Source: Alkalicoccobacillus gibsonii (GTDB lineage: Bacteria > Bacillota > Bacilli > Bacillales > Bacillaceae_D). From it: 64,000 bases of DNA. The notes beneath the pieces were generated by a model. The model was not told where the DNA came from. It saw only the letters and a program-made list of their open reading frames with translations, and did not search any database. Of the stretch, positions 19,591 to 27,601 are shown one piece after another. Both the position numbers and the translations under genes were made by a program. Every line of letters starts with the position of its first letter. Position 1 is the stretch's first letter. Location: the NCBI RefSeq assembly GCF_016798245.1, contig NZ_JAEUZA010000001.1, positions 1,162,221 to 1,226,220 of the forward strand. Direction: 5' to 3'.

Positions 19591-20053
19591 CAATCAGTGC
19601 TTTCTCAACCGCTTCGGGAACGAGCTTCGTTAGCGGCTGTTTATACTTTGCCGCTTCCTTCACAATCGTTGAACTGATAAATGCAAGCTCAGCACTCGTC
19701 GCCAAGAAATAGGTTTCCACTTCCGGAGCAAATTGACGATTAATCGAGGCAACCTGCATTTCATAGTCGAAGTCACTAGATCCGCGTAACCCACGAATCA
19801 TGGCACGACTACCTTGTTGTTTAACGTATTGTACTGTTAATCCTTCATATGAATCAACCGTGACATGAGGGAGATGGCTTATAGACTCTTTTATTAACTG
19901 TAACCGCTCTTCTACATTGAACAGCGTCTGTTTTTTTGAATTATGAACCAGTAACACTCGAACCTCTCCAAAGGCATGAGAAGCCCTCTCAATAATATCA
20001 ATATGCCCTCGTGTAATTGGATCAAACGAGCCTGGGAAAACAGCTAACGTCAT
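19577..20053 (-). CDS. coaD: Phosphopantetheine adenylyltransferase (CoaD)
   Basis: CoaD adenylylates 4-phosphopantetheine to dephospho-CoA, the fourth step of coenzyme A synthesis. The 158-residue protein shows FPGSFDPITRGHIDI with the GH nucleotidyltransferase motif at 16-18, RGLRGSSDFDYE near 88-99 and ISSTIVKE near 126-133. The start overlaps the rsmD stop codon (ATGA), so the pair is translationally coupled. Confidence 0.96.
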   Translation of the reverse strand: MTLAVFPGSFDPITRGHIDIIERASHAFGEVRVLLVHNSKKQTLFNVEERLQLIKESISHLPHVTVDSYEGLTVQYVKQQGSRAMIRGLRGSSDFDYEMQVASINRQFAPEVETYFLATSAELAFISSTIVKEAAKYKQPLTKLVPEAVEKALIATYS

Positions 20054-20625
20054 AACGTTCCACCTTCACTTTCTGAACGATTCGCCCAGATTGTAATCGT
20101 TGTATCACCATATTGTTCGATTCTTTGCACGATTAAACGACCACTTTGTGATGGGAGTTTAACAGAACTCGCATGCTCCACTACGATCACACCAGTTGAT
20201 GTTAATAAGCTGTGCTCATCGATGATTTCAAGTTGCCGAGTGAGAGTTTGTTTTGCATAGGGAGGATCCAAAAAAATCGTATCAAACGATAATTCTCTTT
20301 TTATAATGGCTTTTAAGGCTCGATCGGCTTCCGTTCGATAGACTTCTGCCATACCTTCTAACTTTGTAAATGTTAGATTATCATGAATGGTCTGAATGGC
20401 TTTCTTATCTTGATCGACAAAGATTACAGAATTTAGCCCTCTGCTTAAGCCTTCAATTCCTAGTCCCCCGCTTCCTGCATATAGATCAAGTCCATTTCCT
20501 CCATCAAAATAAGGACCAATCATATTAAAAATAGACTCTTTTACTTTATCAGTTGTAGGTCTTGTCCCTTTTCCTGGCACAGCCTTTAATGGTAGCCCTT
20601 TTTTATTTCCAGAAATTATGCGCAT
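20050..20625 (-). CDS. rsmD: 16S rRNA (guanine966-N2)-methyltransferase RsmD
   Basis: RsmD methylates N2 of G966 in 16S rRNA. The 191-residue protein begins MRIISGNKKGLPLKAVPG, followed by RPTTDKVKESIFNMIGP, the SAM loop DLYAGSGGLGIEGLSRG near 46-62 and the catalytic motif DPPY in TIFLDPPYAKQ. It is upstream of and overlaps coaD, the conserved ylbH-ylbI pair. A promoter with an extended -10 lies about 50 bases upstream. Confidence 0.95.
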   Translation of the reverse strand: MRIISGNKKGLPLKAVPGKGTRPTTDKVKESIFNMIGPYFDGGNGLDLYAGSGGLGIEGLSRGLNSVIFVDQDKKAIQTIHDNLTFTKLEGMAEVYRTEADRALKAIIKRELSFDTIFLDPPYAKQTLTRQLEIIDEHSLLTSTGVIVVEHASSVKLPSQSGRLIVQRIEQYGDTTITIWANRSESEGGTL

Positions 20626-20673
20626 CTAAGTCACCTAGCCTTTATTGTTCGTGTGAAGCCTTTTATTTATTCT

Positions 20674-20682
20674 ATTATATCA
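20674..20682 (-). promoter_or_regulatory. Extended -10 promoter of rsmD-coaD
   Basis: Read leftwards, TGATATAAT is a consensus extended -10 element, 49 bases before the rsmD start. No good -35 hexamer is visible, which extended -10 promoters can tolerate. Confidence 0.6.
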
Positions 20683-20743
20683 TGAAAATGATTTGTGTTA
20701 TTCCATGTATAGTTTAGTTATAGTTAGCCCATACTACCAGGTA

Positions 20744-20883
20744 ACAGCATGTTTTCATGTTGTGACAACCACGGAGAAGACTTACTTTCCCCATAAGCTC
20801 TCTCCGGTTTCTCCTCTCCCATAGCCTGTCTCATATTAAATTGAGTATAGGCAACCGCAGTCACTTTGACTGCGGCTTTTTTT
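20744..20883 (+). ncRNA. Candidate regulatory small RNA with C-rich loop
   Basis: No plus-strand gene lies upstream, yet a textbook terminator (9-bp stem CCGCAGTCA/TGACTGCGG, 3-nt loop, seven T) sits at 20855-20883. Before it are a hairpin at 20744-20763, a hairpin at 20772-20806 whose 9-nt loop is CTTTCCCCA, a single-stranded pyrimidine stretch TTTCTCCTCTCCC at 20808-20820, and another hairpin at 20824-20852. C-rich loops and CU-rich tracts before a terminator are typical of Gram-positive small RNAs that pair with ribosome binding sites (RsaE/RoxS, FsrA). No reading frame is convincing and the promoter is not resolved. Alternatively it could be the remnant of a lost gene's 3 prime end. Confidence 0.5.
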
Positions 20884-20886
20884 ATC

Positions 20887-20915
20887 TCGACTAACGCGTG
20901 TATTCGTGCTATATT
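20887..20915 (+). promoter_or_regulatory. Promoter of the small gene at 20954
   Basis: A -35-like TCGACT (20887-20892) is followed after 17 bases by TATATT (20910-20915), preceded by TG one base upstream (extended -10). It starts just after the orphan terminator and 39 bases before the next start codon. Confidence 0.55.
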
Positions 20916-20953
20916 GTCACGTGATTAAGAGATGGTAGAGGAGTGTGCTAACA

Positions 20954-21346
20954 ATGATCCAGCGTTTTATTGAACTTGGAGAAGGATACGGGGATTTTTA
21001 CGAATTACTTGAATTGGCCACAACCAATAAAGAACGTGTGGCTGCATTCGTTCAATTTGAAACAACATTAAACAATCAAAAGCGAGCTTCACTTGCAGTC
21101 ATCCTACATCCAGCTACAAAAGCGGGATTTATGCCCATTTATTACTGCCGTGAAGGAATTAGTATAAAAGAAAATATTGAAAGTAAGCGCGTTCGAGAAT
21201 TTAGAGAGCTTGCTGAGTCATTGCAAAAACGAGTTCGCCAATTGGAAGTAAGACCTTCAAAGGATTTTGCGGAAAAAGAGTTGTACGAGCAATACTTAAT
21301 TGGCGTGTTCAGAGTGAATCATTGCTTGCCACCATTAAATTGGTAG
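20954..21346 (+). CDS. Conserved hypothetical protein (possibly DUF7147)
   Basis: The 130-residue protein starts at the ATG giving MIQRFIELGEGYGDFYELLE; GGAG is 10 bases upstream, while a GTG at 20945 is too close to it. There is no signal peptide or membrane segment. The mixed alpha/beta sequence includes LAVILHPATKAGFMPIYYCREGI and ends HCLPPLNW. I recall a small Bacillaceae family of this type (DUF7147, sometimes mislabelled methylthioribose kinase), but it lacks kinase motifs and I assign no function. It is absent from this place in B. subtilis. Confidence 0.7.
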   Translation: MIQRFIELGEGYGDFYELLELATTNKERVAAFVQFETTLNNQKRASLAVILHPATKAGFMPIYYCREGISIKENIESKRVREFRELAESLQKRVRQLEVRPSKDFAEKELYEQYLIGVFRVNHCLPPLNW

Positions 21347-21368
21347 GTAGATTAATGTTAGCAACTAA

Positions 21369-21400
21369 AAAGACGGATTCCGCATAGGGACTCCGTCTTT
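21369..21400. terminator. Bidirectional terminator
   Basis: Perfect 9-bp arms AAAGACGGA and TCCGTCTTT lie between the convergent small gene (20954) and the MFS exporter; A and T runs flank the stem. Confidence 0.8.
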
Positions 21401-21402
21401 CT

Positions 21403-22641
21403 TTACGTTGTTGATTGTTTTAAACTGCGTTTTTGATCGCGTTGAAAGGTTTGTTCAGCAGGCTCCATAATTTTGAACTTCACTAATACAACTGCGCAAA
21501 TTAAAATGATTGATGTTGTTAATAGCAGACCTCTGACTCCGTAAAGACTAACTAACCAACCCCCAATGATTGGACCTACCATCGAACCTAAATACATGGC
21601 ACTATTTGAAAATCCATACGTGCGACTCTCCATTCCTTTTGGTGCATGCATACGAATTAATGTGTTAGCAGCAGGAAGAAGTCCCCCAAGACAAAGACCG
21701 ACAAAAAATCGGAGAATGATTAGCTGCCAGATATGTGTCACAAATACTTGAGGGATTGTGAACAATGCGACTCCCATTAAACAATACACAAGTGTCCGGT
21801 GTGCACCTTTTCGGTCACTCATTCTTCCAAGCCATGCGGCAGTCGTAAAGTTTGCAAACCCGGTGACTGACACGACAATACCAGCATACAGAGATACATT
21901 CGCTGCTGGTGTTAGCTCTTCAACATATAAAGATAAAAGTGGATTAACACCCATGATGGCTAGTTGAATCATTAGAATCACTACGTAAATAGATAAGACT
22001 GGTCGATTTGAGGTAATCTTTTTAAATTCATTGATCGTACTCGTTTTTGTTTTTTCTTCATTTACTGGAGGTGAAAAGTTTTCTTTGACAAATATAGAAA
22101 CAACAATGGCCGCTATAAGAATAAACGCACCTGTAATAAAGAAAACCATTCGATAACCAAATGCTTGTGACATTACACCACCAAACAACGGTCCACCAAT
22201 CGCACCTGCTACTGTTCCTGATTGCAGAATACCGAGTGCATAGCCCGTATGCTTTTTAGGCGTATTGGTACTAACTAGTCCAATGGCAGCTGGGATAAAA
22301 CCCGATATGACGCCATTTAATAATCGTAAAAATAACAAACTGATCGGACCGGCCGCAAGACCTGTCAAACTAATGACAATAGCCATTCCAAAACCAGAGC
22401 GTAAAATCATTAATTTACGTCCTCTACGGTCCGCAAGCCTTCCCCAAAAAGGTGAGAACATAAAGGCTGTTAAAAAATTGGCACCAAAAATCACGCCTGC
22501 CCACAAGCTAATTTCCTTAGGATCTGTAAGTCCTAATTCCCTCAGATATAAAGGTAGAAAGGGCATAATCATTGACATGGCGCTCATCACTAAAAAAGTG
22601 CACCCAGCTAGGATCCACACATTTCTTTTCCATGATTCCAT
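21403..22641 (-). CDS. MFS multidrug-type efflux transporter
   Basis: A 412-residue major facilitator with twelve hydrophobic segments. The loop 2-3 signature reads GRLADRRGRKLMI near 70-82 and is repeated in the second half as GRMSDRKGAHR. The segment LQSGTVAGAIGGPLFGG near 140-157 resembles the antiporter motif C (GxxxGPxxGG) of drug:proton exporters. The ATG at 22641 follows AGGAAG at 8 bases; an upstream GTG is too near that site. The substrate cannot be predicted. It is inserted between ylbH and ylbG relative to B. subtilis and is transcribed alone. Confidence 0.85.
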   Translation of the reverse strand: MESWKRNVWILAGCTFLVMSAMSMIMPFLPLYLRELGLTDPKEISLWAGVIFGANFLTAFMFSPFWGRLADRRGRKLMILRSGFGMAIVISLTGLAAGPISLLFLRLLNGVISGFIPAAIGLVSTNTPKKHTGYALGILQSGTVAGAIGGPLFGGVMSQAFGYRMVFFITGAFILIAAIVVSIFVKENFSPPVNEEKTKTSTINEFKKITSNRPVLSIYVVILMIQLAIMGVNPLLSLYVEELTPAANVSLYAGIVVSVTGFANFTTAAWLGRMSDRKGAHRTLVYCLMGVALFTIPQVFVTHIWQLIILRFFVGLCLGGLLPAANTLIRMHAPKGMESRTYGFSNSAMYLGSMVGPIIGGWLVSLYGVRGLLLTTSIILICAVVLVKFKIMEPAEQTFQRDQKRSLKQSTT

Positions 22642-22781
22642 CCCGATCACTTCCTCGTAGATCTATTATATATTTCGCCGGACGAAACAATCAAGTGATC
22701 TACTCACGTATTCTCCCCTGTTACTCTTATTTAAGTCTTTCGTTCAAACGCAGCCTCTGTTTTTCGTAGATTTCCACAAAA

Positions 22782-22807
22782 AAACCAAGTGGAACACCAC
22801 TTGGTTT
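22782..22807 (-). terminator. Terminator at the ylbG stop codon
   Basis: Perfect 11-bp arms AAACCAAGTGG and CCACTTGGTTT with a 4-nt loop overlap the ylbG stop; read leftwards they end in a T run. Confidence 0.85.
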
Positions 22808-23087
22808 AGATACCCATTTTATAATCATACTCTTTTGCTTTATCAGGTTTTGCATTTTGGTAATCGGTTTTTATAAATGGTCTCATTGACGGCTTCACTT
22901 CACGTACAAAATGAAAACTACGAAGCTTTTCCATTGTTTCTTCAATTTGATCCTGGTTACAATAGAAAACAACGTATTTCATTTTTTTGGAGACGTAATG
23001 AACATTTCCAAATCGTCTTAGCTGCCTAGCAAATTTTAGGGAGGTTAACCATACAACAATCCCTTGACGTTGTCCATTCATCATCAT
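22806..23087 (-). CDS. ylbG: YlbG family protein (DUF2129)
   Basis: A 93-residue cytosolic protein matching the YlbG/DUF2129 family: GIVVWLTSLKFARQLRRFGNVHYVSKKMKYVVFYCN aligns with the conserved N-terminal part of the family and the end is rich in charged residues. Function is unknown. Three ATG codons in a row begin the frame; GGAG lies 6 bases before the first. In B. subtilis it is next to ylbF, but here a small extra gene intervenes. Confidence 0.88.
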   Translation of the reverse strand: MMMNGQRQGIVVWLTSLKFARQLRRFGNVHYVSKKMKYVVFYCNQDQIEETMEKLRSFHFVREVKPSMRPFIKTDYQNAKPDKAKEYDYKMGI

Positions 23088-23197
23088 CTTACTCTCCTTA
23101 CTAGTTATGTCATACGTATCTTATCACGAGCATTTTCTCGTTTACAACGAACAACCTTGCGAACTTTATTTATGTATAAATGAAGGGAGTGACATGC

Positions 23198-23503
23198 TTG
23201 TTTACCATGTACTATTCCAGTTTAATTCAAGAGTTATTACCGCTTCAAGTAGAAAAACGGTTTATTAGTGGATTTTGCTTTCTTTACATCCAGTCAGAGT
23301 TACCAGCTGATCAGCTAGAGCGCCTTATTAACACATTCGCAGCACATATTTGCCACAATAAAAAAATTACGTATGAATGTTCACCGGTTCGCTCCATTAC
23401 GGGAGGCCATATTTTTCGAATGCGCTTTTTGCCACCAAGCGGAAAAATGTTCTGCTGTGGAAATGAATGTACAGATTGCGTGAGAGAGATCCGAAAAAAA
23501 TAA
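23198..23503 (+). CDS. Small cysteine-containing hypothetical protein
   Basis: I do not recognise this 101-residue protein. The likely start is a TTG at 23198, with GGGAG 8 bases upstream; an ATG at 23180 lies before that site and one at 23207 is too far away. The sequence is mixed helical and ends in a cysteine cluster (FCCGNECTDCVREIRKK, about 84-101) that could bind metal; another Cys-His pair is in HICHNKK. It sits between ylbG and ricF, both on the other strand. The partner ricF also has a C-terminal Cys cluster, but a link is only a guess. Confidence 0.6.
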   Translation: MFTMYYSSLIQELLPLQVEKRFISGFCFLYIQSELPADQLERLINTFAAHICHNKKITYECSPVRSITGGHIFRMRFLPPSGKMFCCGNECTDCVREIRKK

Positions 23504-23540
23504 TGGCGAACCATACGTTACGACGTACCATTCGCCATTA
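23501..23540. terminator. Hairpin with ATGGCGAA core, between convergent genes
   Basis: Ten-bp arms TAATGGCGAA and TTCGCCATTA enclose an internal loop and a second 5-bp stem, between the small gene (23198) and ricF. The core is shared with palindromes at 28696, 46077 and 48196. There is no marked T run. Confidence 0.6.
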
Positions 23541-23561
23541 GCTAGTTACACCAAACACTTA

Positions 23562-24002
23562 TTATCCGCAGCTACAACCGCCGCCAGATCCACAGCCTCC
23601 GCTGCAAGACATACTGTCGAAAAACGGATTCCCACTTGGAACCTTTATTGTTGTTGAAACAGCATGAGCGACAATTCCACTTATCTCATTTAATAAGCCT
23701 TCTAATTCCTTTTCTGCTTGTTTAAACGCAATAACGCGTTCATGTTTATCCATACTACGCTTGGCTTGTCGAATCTCTTTGGATACACGGTCGTAATCTG
23801 GATGATACTTACCAAAGCGCTGTACTTCATCATTCAGTTCCTTCAGATCATTAAATGCCTTAATTAATAACTGAGCTTCAGGATCTGCATGAAGCTGACT
23901 TCTAGCTTCTATATATTCTGCAACGGGTTCAGATTGTAAAATGACTTCACTTAACGCATCTGTTTCCGTTAATAGCTCCATTTCATTTATGGTAGCGAGC
24001 AT
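23562..24002 (-). CDS. ricF: RNase Y specificity factor RicF (YlbF)
   Basis: RicF forms the Y-complex with RicA and RicT; it steers RNase Y mRNA processing and affects competence, biofilm and sporulation. The ATG giving MLATINEMELL makes 146 residues, close to B. subtilis YlbF (149); a second ATG directly upstream is also possible. The sequence is alpha-helical with the conserved VQRFGKYHPDY near 65-75 and VPSGNPFFD, and ends in CSGGCGSGGGCSC. In the B. subtilis complex cysteines of this kind hold [4Fe-4S] clusters. A GGGGGTG site is upstream. Confidence 0.93.
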   Translation of the reverse strand: MLATINEMELLTETDALSEVILQSEPVAEYIEARSQLHADPEAQLLIKAFNDLKELNDEVQRFGKYHPDYDRVSKEIRQAKRSMDKHERVIAFKQAEKELEGLLNEISGIVAHAVSTTIKVPSGNPFFDSMSCSGGCGSGGGCSCG

Positions 24003-24090
24003 CATAGCACCCCCTACGAAGAAGTATAGCACGTCTTTAACAGTGTTCATACCTATATAAGAACATTTACCCAAACCTTCGTTCATGCCA

Positions 24091-24119
24091 TTGACAACGC
24101 GCGCATGCAGAACTATAAT
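24091..24119 (+). promoter_or_regulatory. Consensus sigma-A promoter of the ATP-grasp gene
   Basis: TTGACA at 24091-24096, a 17-base spacer and TATAAT at 24114-24119: all twelve consensus bases match. It lies 42 bases before the ATG at 24162. It is the best sigma-A promoter seen in the window. Confidence 0.85.
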
Positions 24120-24161
24120 TCATTGAATTTAGTTGAGCATAGAAAGGCGTTGGATCTATAA

Positions 24162-24923
24162 ATGAATGTAATTTCGTTTAATCCATTTCGAACAATTGGT
24201 ATTCAAAATCAGCATTATATTAAGCCCGAGAATATGTTTTTGGAGAAGCAACGGATTGAAGAAGCAGACCTTTGTCTCTTCCCTGAAAACTGGCAGGTAA
24301 ATTCACTTGTATACGGACTGAAAAAGCGAATCTTCCCTAGTATACAGTCGATTCAATTAGGGTTTAATAAGATTGAAATGACTCGAGCACTGTGGAGCGT
24401 TGTCCCAGAGCATGTTCCAAAAACGATGATTCTTGGTCGTAACAGGGATACGTTTCAAAAGGTACTTGATGAGTTTCCGTTCCCATTTGTTGCAAAGGAG
24501 ATCCGAAGCTCAATGGGACGCGGCGTGTTTTTAATTGAAAATGAACAACAGTTTCGTGAGTATAGCGATCAAAACCCTACTTATTATATTCAGGAATTTC
24601 TCCCAATCGAACGTGACTTGCGCGTATGTATTGTTGGTGAAAAGGCGATTGCTTACTACTGGCGTGAAAACAAGGATACCTTCAAAAACAATGTAGCTCA
24701 AGGTGGACGTATTTATTTTGACGATATCCCACCAGAAGCTGTAGAGGTGGCCGTACGCACGGCTCGGACACTTGGCATTGACCATGCTGGGTTTGATTTA
24801 ATTGTTGTTGATAACCACTACTACATCCTTGAATTTAACACATTATTCGGGAACCAAGGCTTCCAGGAGTTAAATGTCTCCGTGGAAGAAGAAATTGCCA
24901 ACTATCTGGGACTGAAACGATAA
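24162..24923 (+). CDS. ATP-grasp ligase, RimK-like
   Basis: A 253-residue cytosolic protein with an ATP-grasp fold. Visible elements: PFPFVAKEIRSSMGRGVFLI near 108-127 (Lys and glycine-rich loop), YYIQEFLPIERDLRVCIVG near 141-159, NNVAQGG near 175-181 and the metal-binding GFDLIVVDNHYYILEFNTLFG near 209-229, with the Glu and Asn expected of the family. RimK-type enzymes join amino acids or peptides through acyl phosphates; the substrate here is unknown. The N-terminal 80 residues lack similarity I recognise. A perfect sigma-A promoter precedes it, but only a weak ribosome site. It is not at this locus in B. subtilis. Confidence 0.82.
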   Translation: MNVISFNPFRTIGIQNQHYIKPENMFLEKQRIEEADLCLFPENWQVNSLVYGLKKRIFPSIQSIQLGFNKIEMTRALWSVVPEHVPKTMILGRNRDTFQKVLDEFPFPFVAKEIRSSMGRGVFLIENEQQFREYSDQNPTYYIQEFLPIERDLRVCIVGEKAIAYYWRENKDTFKNNVAQGGRIYFDDIPPEAVEVAVRTARTLGIDHAGFDLIVVDNHYYILEFNTLFGNQGFQELNVSVEEEIANYLGLKR

Positions 24924-24933
24924 CCATCACAAA

Positions 24934-24964
24934 CAGGAAACCGTCACGAGTTGAAGGTTTCCTG
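24934..24964. terminator. Bidirectional terminator between the ATP-grasp gene and ylbE
   Basis: Arms CAGGAAACC and GGTTTCCTG, 13-nt loop, lie across the end of ylbE between convergent genes. Confidence 0.65.
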
Positions 24965-25210
24965 CGTTTGTGCAACTGTATCCTGACCCATTTTCAGCAT
25001 CTCCATCATCATCATAGCGAGACCAAGGTTTGATTGCATCTTCTCCACACGCTGAGGAAATGTTCGACCGTAAAACCGATTCGCTTCTTTTTCAAGTGCC
25101 TGAACGGCCGATGGATCCCGCGATAAGGTGCGATACCATTGTGGGTGCTGACGAACAAATAAGCGAAATTCCTGATTCTCGTTAAACATGCGAATAATCT
25201 CAGGTCTCAT
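24944..25210 (-). CDS. ylbE: YlbE-like protein
   Basis: An 88-residue protein matching the YlbE family, with the conserved segment FRLFVRQHPQWYRTLSRDPS near 16-35. The remainder is helical with a Met-rich stretch near 66-76. Function is unknown. It lies 17 bases after ylbD, its standard partner. GGAGGG precedes the ATG. Confidence 0.85.
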   Translation of the reverse strand: MRPEIIRMFNENQEFRLFVRQHPQWYRTLSRDPSAVQALEKEANRFYGRTFPQRVEKMQSNLGLAMMMMEMLKMGQDTVAQTQETFNS

Positions 25211-25227
25211 CCAAGCCCTCCCTCATC

Positions 25228-25674
25228 TTAATCCCGCCTGAAAGAAAACGGTTGATCCGAACTTGATCGCTGCTCTTGACCTTCCGTACGTTGAAAGCCT
25301 TGTATAAGGGTCTGAACGTTTCCGAGCACTGAACTAAACTGTGCCAGATGATTTTGCAGGTCCTGGACATTCATTTTCTTAACCATACCCATGATTTGCC
25401 CCATAAACTCAGAAGCCGTGCTAGGATCTGTTTGTTGACTTGATTCATTTGCTTGTTGCTGTGTTTTTGTTTCATCATGTATAGGTTCCTCATACGACTC
25501 AGGTGATTTATAAGGCTGCCACTGACTATGGTCAGACCCTAATATACTCCATTCTTCGTAAAAGGATTGAAGTGACTTTTGACCAAGCCGAACATCGTTC
25601 ATAATCATCGGATGCTCCCGAACAAACGCTTTAAAATCTTTTACACTAGGATGTAGTTCATGTGAGGACTCCAT
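25228..25674 (-). CDS. ylbD: YlbD, putative spore coat protein
   Basis: The 148-residue protein begins with VKDFKAFVREHPMIMNDVRLGQKSLQSFYEEWSILG, the conserved N-terminal part of the YlbD family, annotated as a putative coat protein in Bacillus. A polar Gln/Ser-rich middle (about 60-95) and an amphipathic C-terminal helix follow. It is the first gene of the ylbD-ylbE pair. The coat role is known only by family annotation. Confidence 0.83.
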   Translation of the reverse strand: MESSHELHPSVKDFKAFVREHPMIMNDVRLGQKSLQSFYEEWSILGSDHSQWQPYKSPESYEEPIHDETKTQQQANESSQQTDPSTASEFMGQIMGMVKKMNVQDLQNHLAQFSSVLGNVQTLIQGFQRTEGQEQRSSSDQPFSFRRD

Positions 25675-25807
25675 GTCTACCTCACCACCTTTTCATTTAT
25701 AGTACTATTCTAGAAGAATGCCTAGTCCAAGGTTCATCTTTTTTTAAAACAACTGTGTTTTTTTGTTACAATAAACAAGGTTATTATTTTCTCAGGAGGT
25801 TTTTAGT

Positions 25808-26308
25808 ATGGAACACCTTACAAATCAATCGATACAGACTCAATTTGAACAGTATCTACAATCAGCATCTGATCAAGATAAAGAAATCCTTTCGTCAATC
25901 CTGACAAATTTACAACAAAAAAAGGACACCAGCGGGTCCTATTTGTCAGCTCTTATTAAGATGGAAACGAAATCATTTGCGAATAAACAGCTTGAGATCA
26001 CCATTCCCATTAATCCAATCATACATAATTCACTTGATATTGTGCATGGAGGTATTACGGCTACACTTGCCGATTCAACAATGGGCACATTGGTTCACCG
26101 GTTATTACCTGAGCACCAGACAGCCGTTACAACAAACTTATCTGTTCAATACATACGCCCCGGAAAAGGATCACATTTATCATGTACGGCTTCTGTTACG
26201 CATCAAGGCAAACAATTGTGTGTAACAGAAGCACGTGTTGTAGATGACCGCGGAAAACTCGTAGCAACCGCAAACGGTACGTTTATGGTCATCGCAAAAT
26301 CAAAGTAA
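25808..26308 (+). CDS. PaaI-type hotdog thioesterase
   Basis: A 166-residue hotdog-fold protein. The family signature HGGITATLADSTMGT near 79-93 contains the Asp expected to be catalytic, followed by TTNLSVQYIRPGKG. Such enzymes hydrolyse acyl-CoA thioesters, often aromatic or short-chain; the natural substrate is not predictable. A 50-residue helical N-terminal extension precedes the fold. AGGAGG lies 8 bases before the ATG. It ends only 6 bases from the convergent ylbC gene with no terminator between. It is not at this place in B. subtilis. Confidence 0.85.
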   Translation: MEHLTNQSIQTQFEQYLQSASDQDKEILSSILTNLQQKKDTSGSYLSALIKMETKSFANKQLEITIPINPIIHNSLDIVHGGITATLADSTMGTLVHRLLPEHQTAVTTNLSVQYIRPGKGSHLSCTASVTHQGKQLCVTEARVVDDRGKLVATANGTFMVIAKSK

Positions 26309-26314
26309 GGTAAC

Positions 26315-27379
26315 TTATTCAGCTGGGGTCAAAAAATTCTGAGTGAAACTTCTCTGATAGACCCCAACCCCGAGTTCTGTAAATCCTTCGTGTAGAAGAT
26401 TCACTCGATGTCCTTCACTATTCAGCCAACCTTCAACAGCTGCAGCACCATCAACATAATTAAGTGCAATGTTTTCCCCTGCTGTCTTAAATGGAACTTC
26501 CCCTGCAATAAATCGTGCATCAAGCTTTCCGTAAGTTGGTGAAATGTGATCAAAATAGTCATTTTCAATCATATCAAGACTATGTTTATAAGCGATGTTT
26601 CGTACATCTTCATTCCATGTGAAGGATTCAAGTCCATGTTTATTTCGAATTCGGTTTGTTAAATCAAAAATTTGTTTCTCTTCCCCTGCTTCAACCACTT
26701 TCCATTCATCCTTTGTTAGCTCTATGGTTTCAGGTAACGTTCCACGGTACGTCATGTCATAAGGCTTCTGTCTAAGAAGAATATCGGTCGTTAACAATCT
26801 GACTGTAGAAAGCTCCCCGGTATGTATGTCAAAATACAATTGTAACCAATCTTCACCATAAGGAATTAAAGGTCTAGCCTGAATGTCTGCTTCTGTTAAG
26901 ATAAACTTAAAGGTACCATCTTCTGATTGAACTTCAATTGTTGATTCAAAGTCTGATTCTGCTGACAGACGTTCATACGTGAGTGGACCATTAAATGGTT
27001 CATCCGCTAGTTCGTCTCCCATATAATAACAAGTTACTACTTGGTCATCCTCAACCCCTGCTTGAAGATAGGACGTGTTATCAATCGGATAAATCCACCA
27101 ATCATAACCATACGACGAAGGGTCTTTTCTCTCTGGTTCACCGTATGTTTCTTTCAGCTCATCTGTAGACATGTCTATGATGTTCTCTAGTACAACTCCA
27201 GATTGACTTGTCCGACTACCCAAGATTTCATCTGAGGGTACTTGCTTCTCATGAAGCTGTTCCTGTTTAAAAGGTGATGCCGCGTACCAACGCTGAACCT
27301 CATCTCTCTCTGTTACCTTTACTAGCATTAATGCGAGTATCAGTACCAAGGCGGCTAACAACCCTAGCCGTTTACGCAA
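26315..27379 (-). CDS. ylbC: CAP-domain protein YlbC, membrane anchored or secreted
   Basis: The 354-residue protein starts with a hydrophobic signal or anchor (about 4-20). The middle region (about 60-210) resembles the CAP-associated N-terminal domain of YlbC. The C-terminal CAP/SCP domain (about 235-345) has LTNRIRNKHGL, AYKHSLDMIENDYFDHISP and HRVNLLHEGFTELGVG. The TTG at 27379 is taken because AAAGGAG lies 8 bases upstream; ATG and GTG codons nearer that site fit less well. Role outside the cell is unknown. Confidence 0.86.
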   Translation of the reverse strand: MRKRLGLLAALVLILALMLVKVTERDEVQRWYAASPFKQEQLHEKQVPSDEILGSRTSQSGVVLENIIDMSTDELKETYGEPERKDPSSYGYDWWIYPIDNTSYLQAGVEDDQVVTCYYMGDELADEPFNGPLTYERLSAESDFESTIEVQSEDGTFKFILTEADIQARPLIPYGEDWLQLYFDIHTGELSTVRLLTTDILLRQKPYDMTYRGTLPETIELTKDEWKVVEAGEEKQIFDLTNRIRNKHGLESFTWNEDVRNIAYKHSLDMIENDYFDHISPTYGKLDARFIAGEVPFKTAGENIALNYVDGAAAVEGWLNSEGHRVNLLHEGFTELGVGVYQRSFTQNFLTPAE

Positions 27380-27601
27380 TCTCATCACTCCTTTGTCATA
27401 ACCCTAACAAAAAAGTTCGTAGTTCTTCTCTACTTCCCTTTATCTACTTATGTAAACTATTGTCTTTAAACGTAGAATAGGAGTTTTATACGCCTTTGTT
27501 CTGTTTGGTTAAAAGAAAAACAATTCATTTATTGCAAGCTGATGCATTTCATACTATCATAATTATAGAAAACATGCAGGACTAAAAGGGGTGTAATAAT
27601 T

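Noticed and set aside
20719-20724. TATAGT as promoter of the candidate small RNA
   Set aside because: The nearest -35-like TTGTGT is 20 bases away, too far; start remains unresolved.
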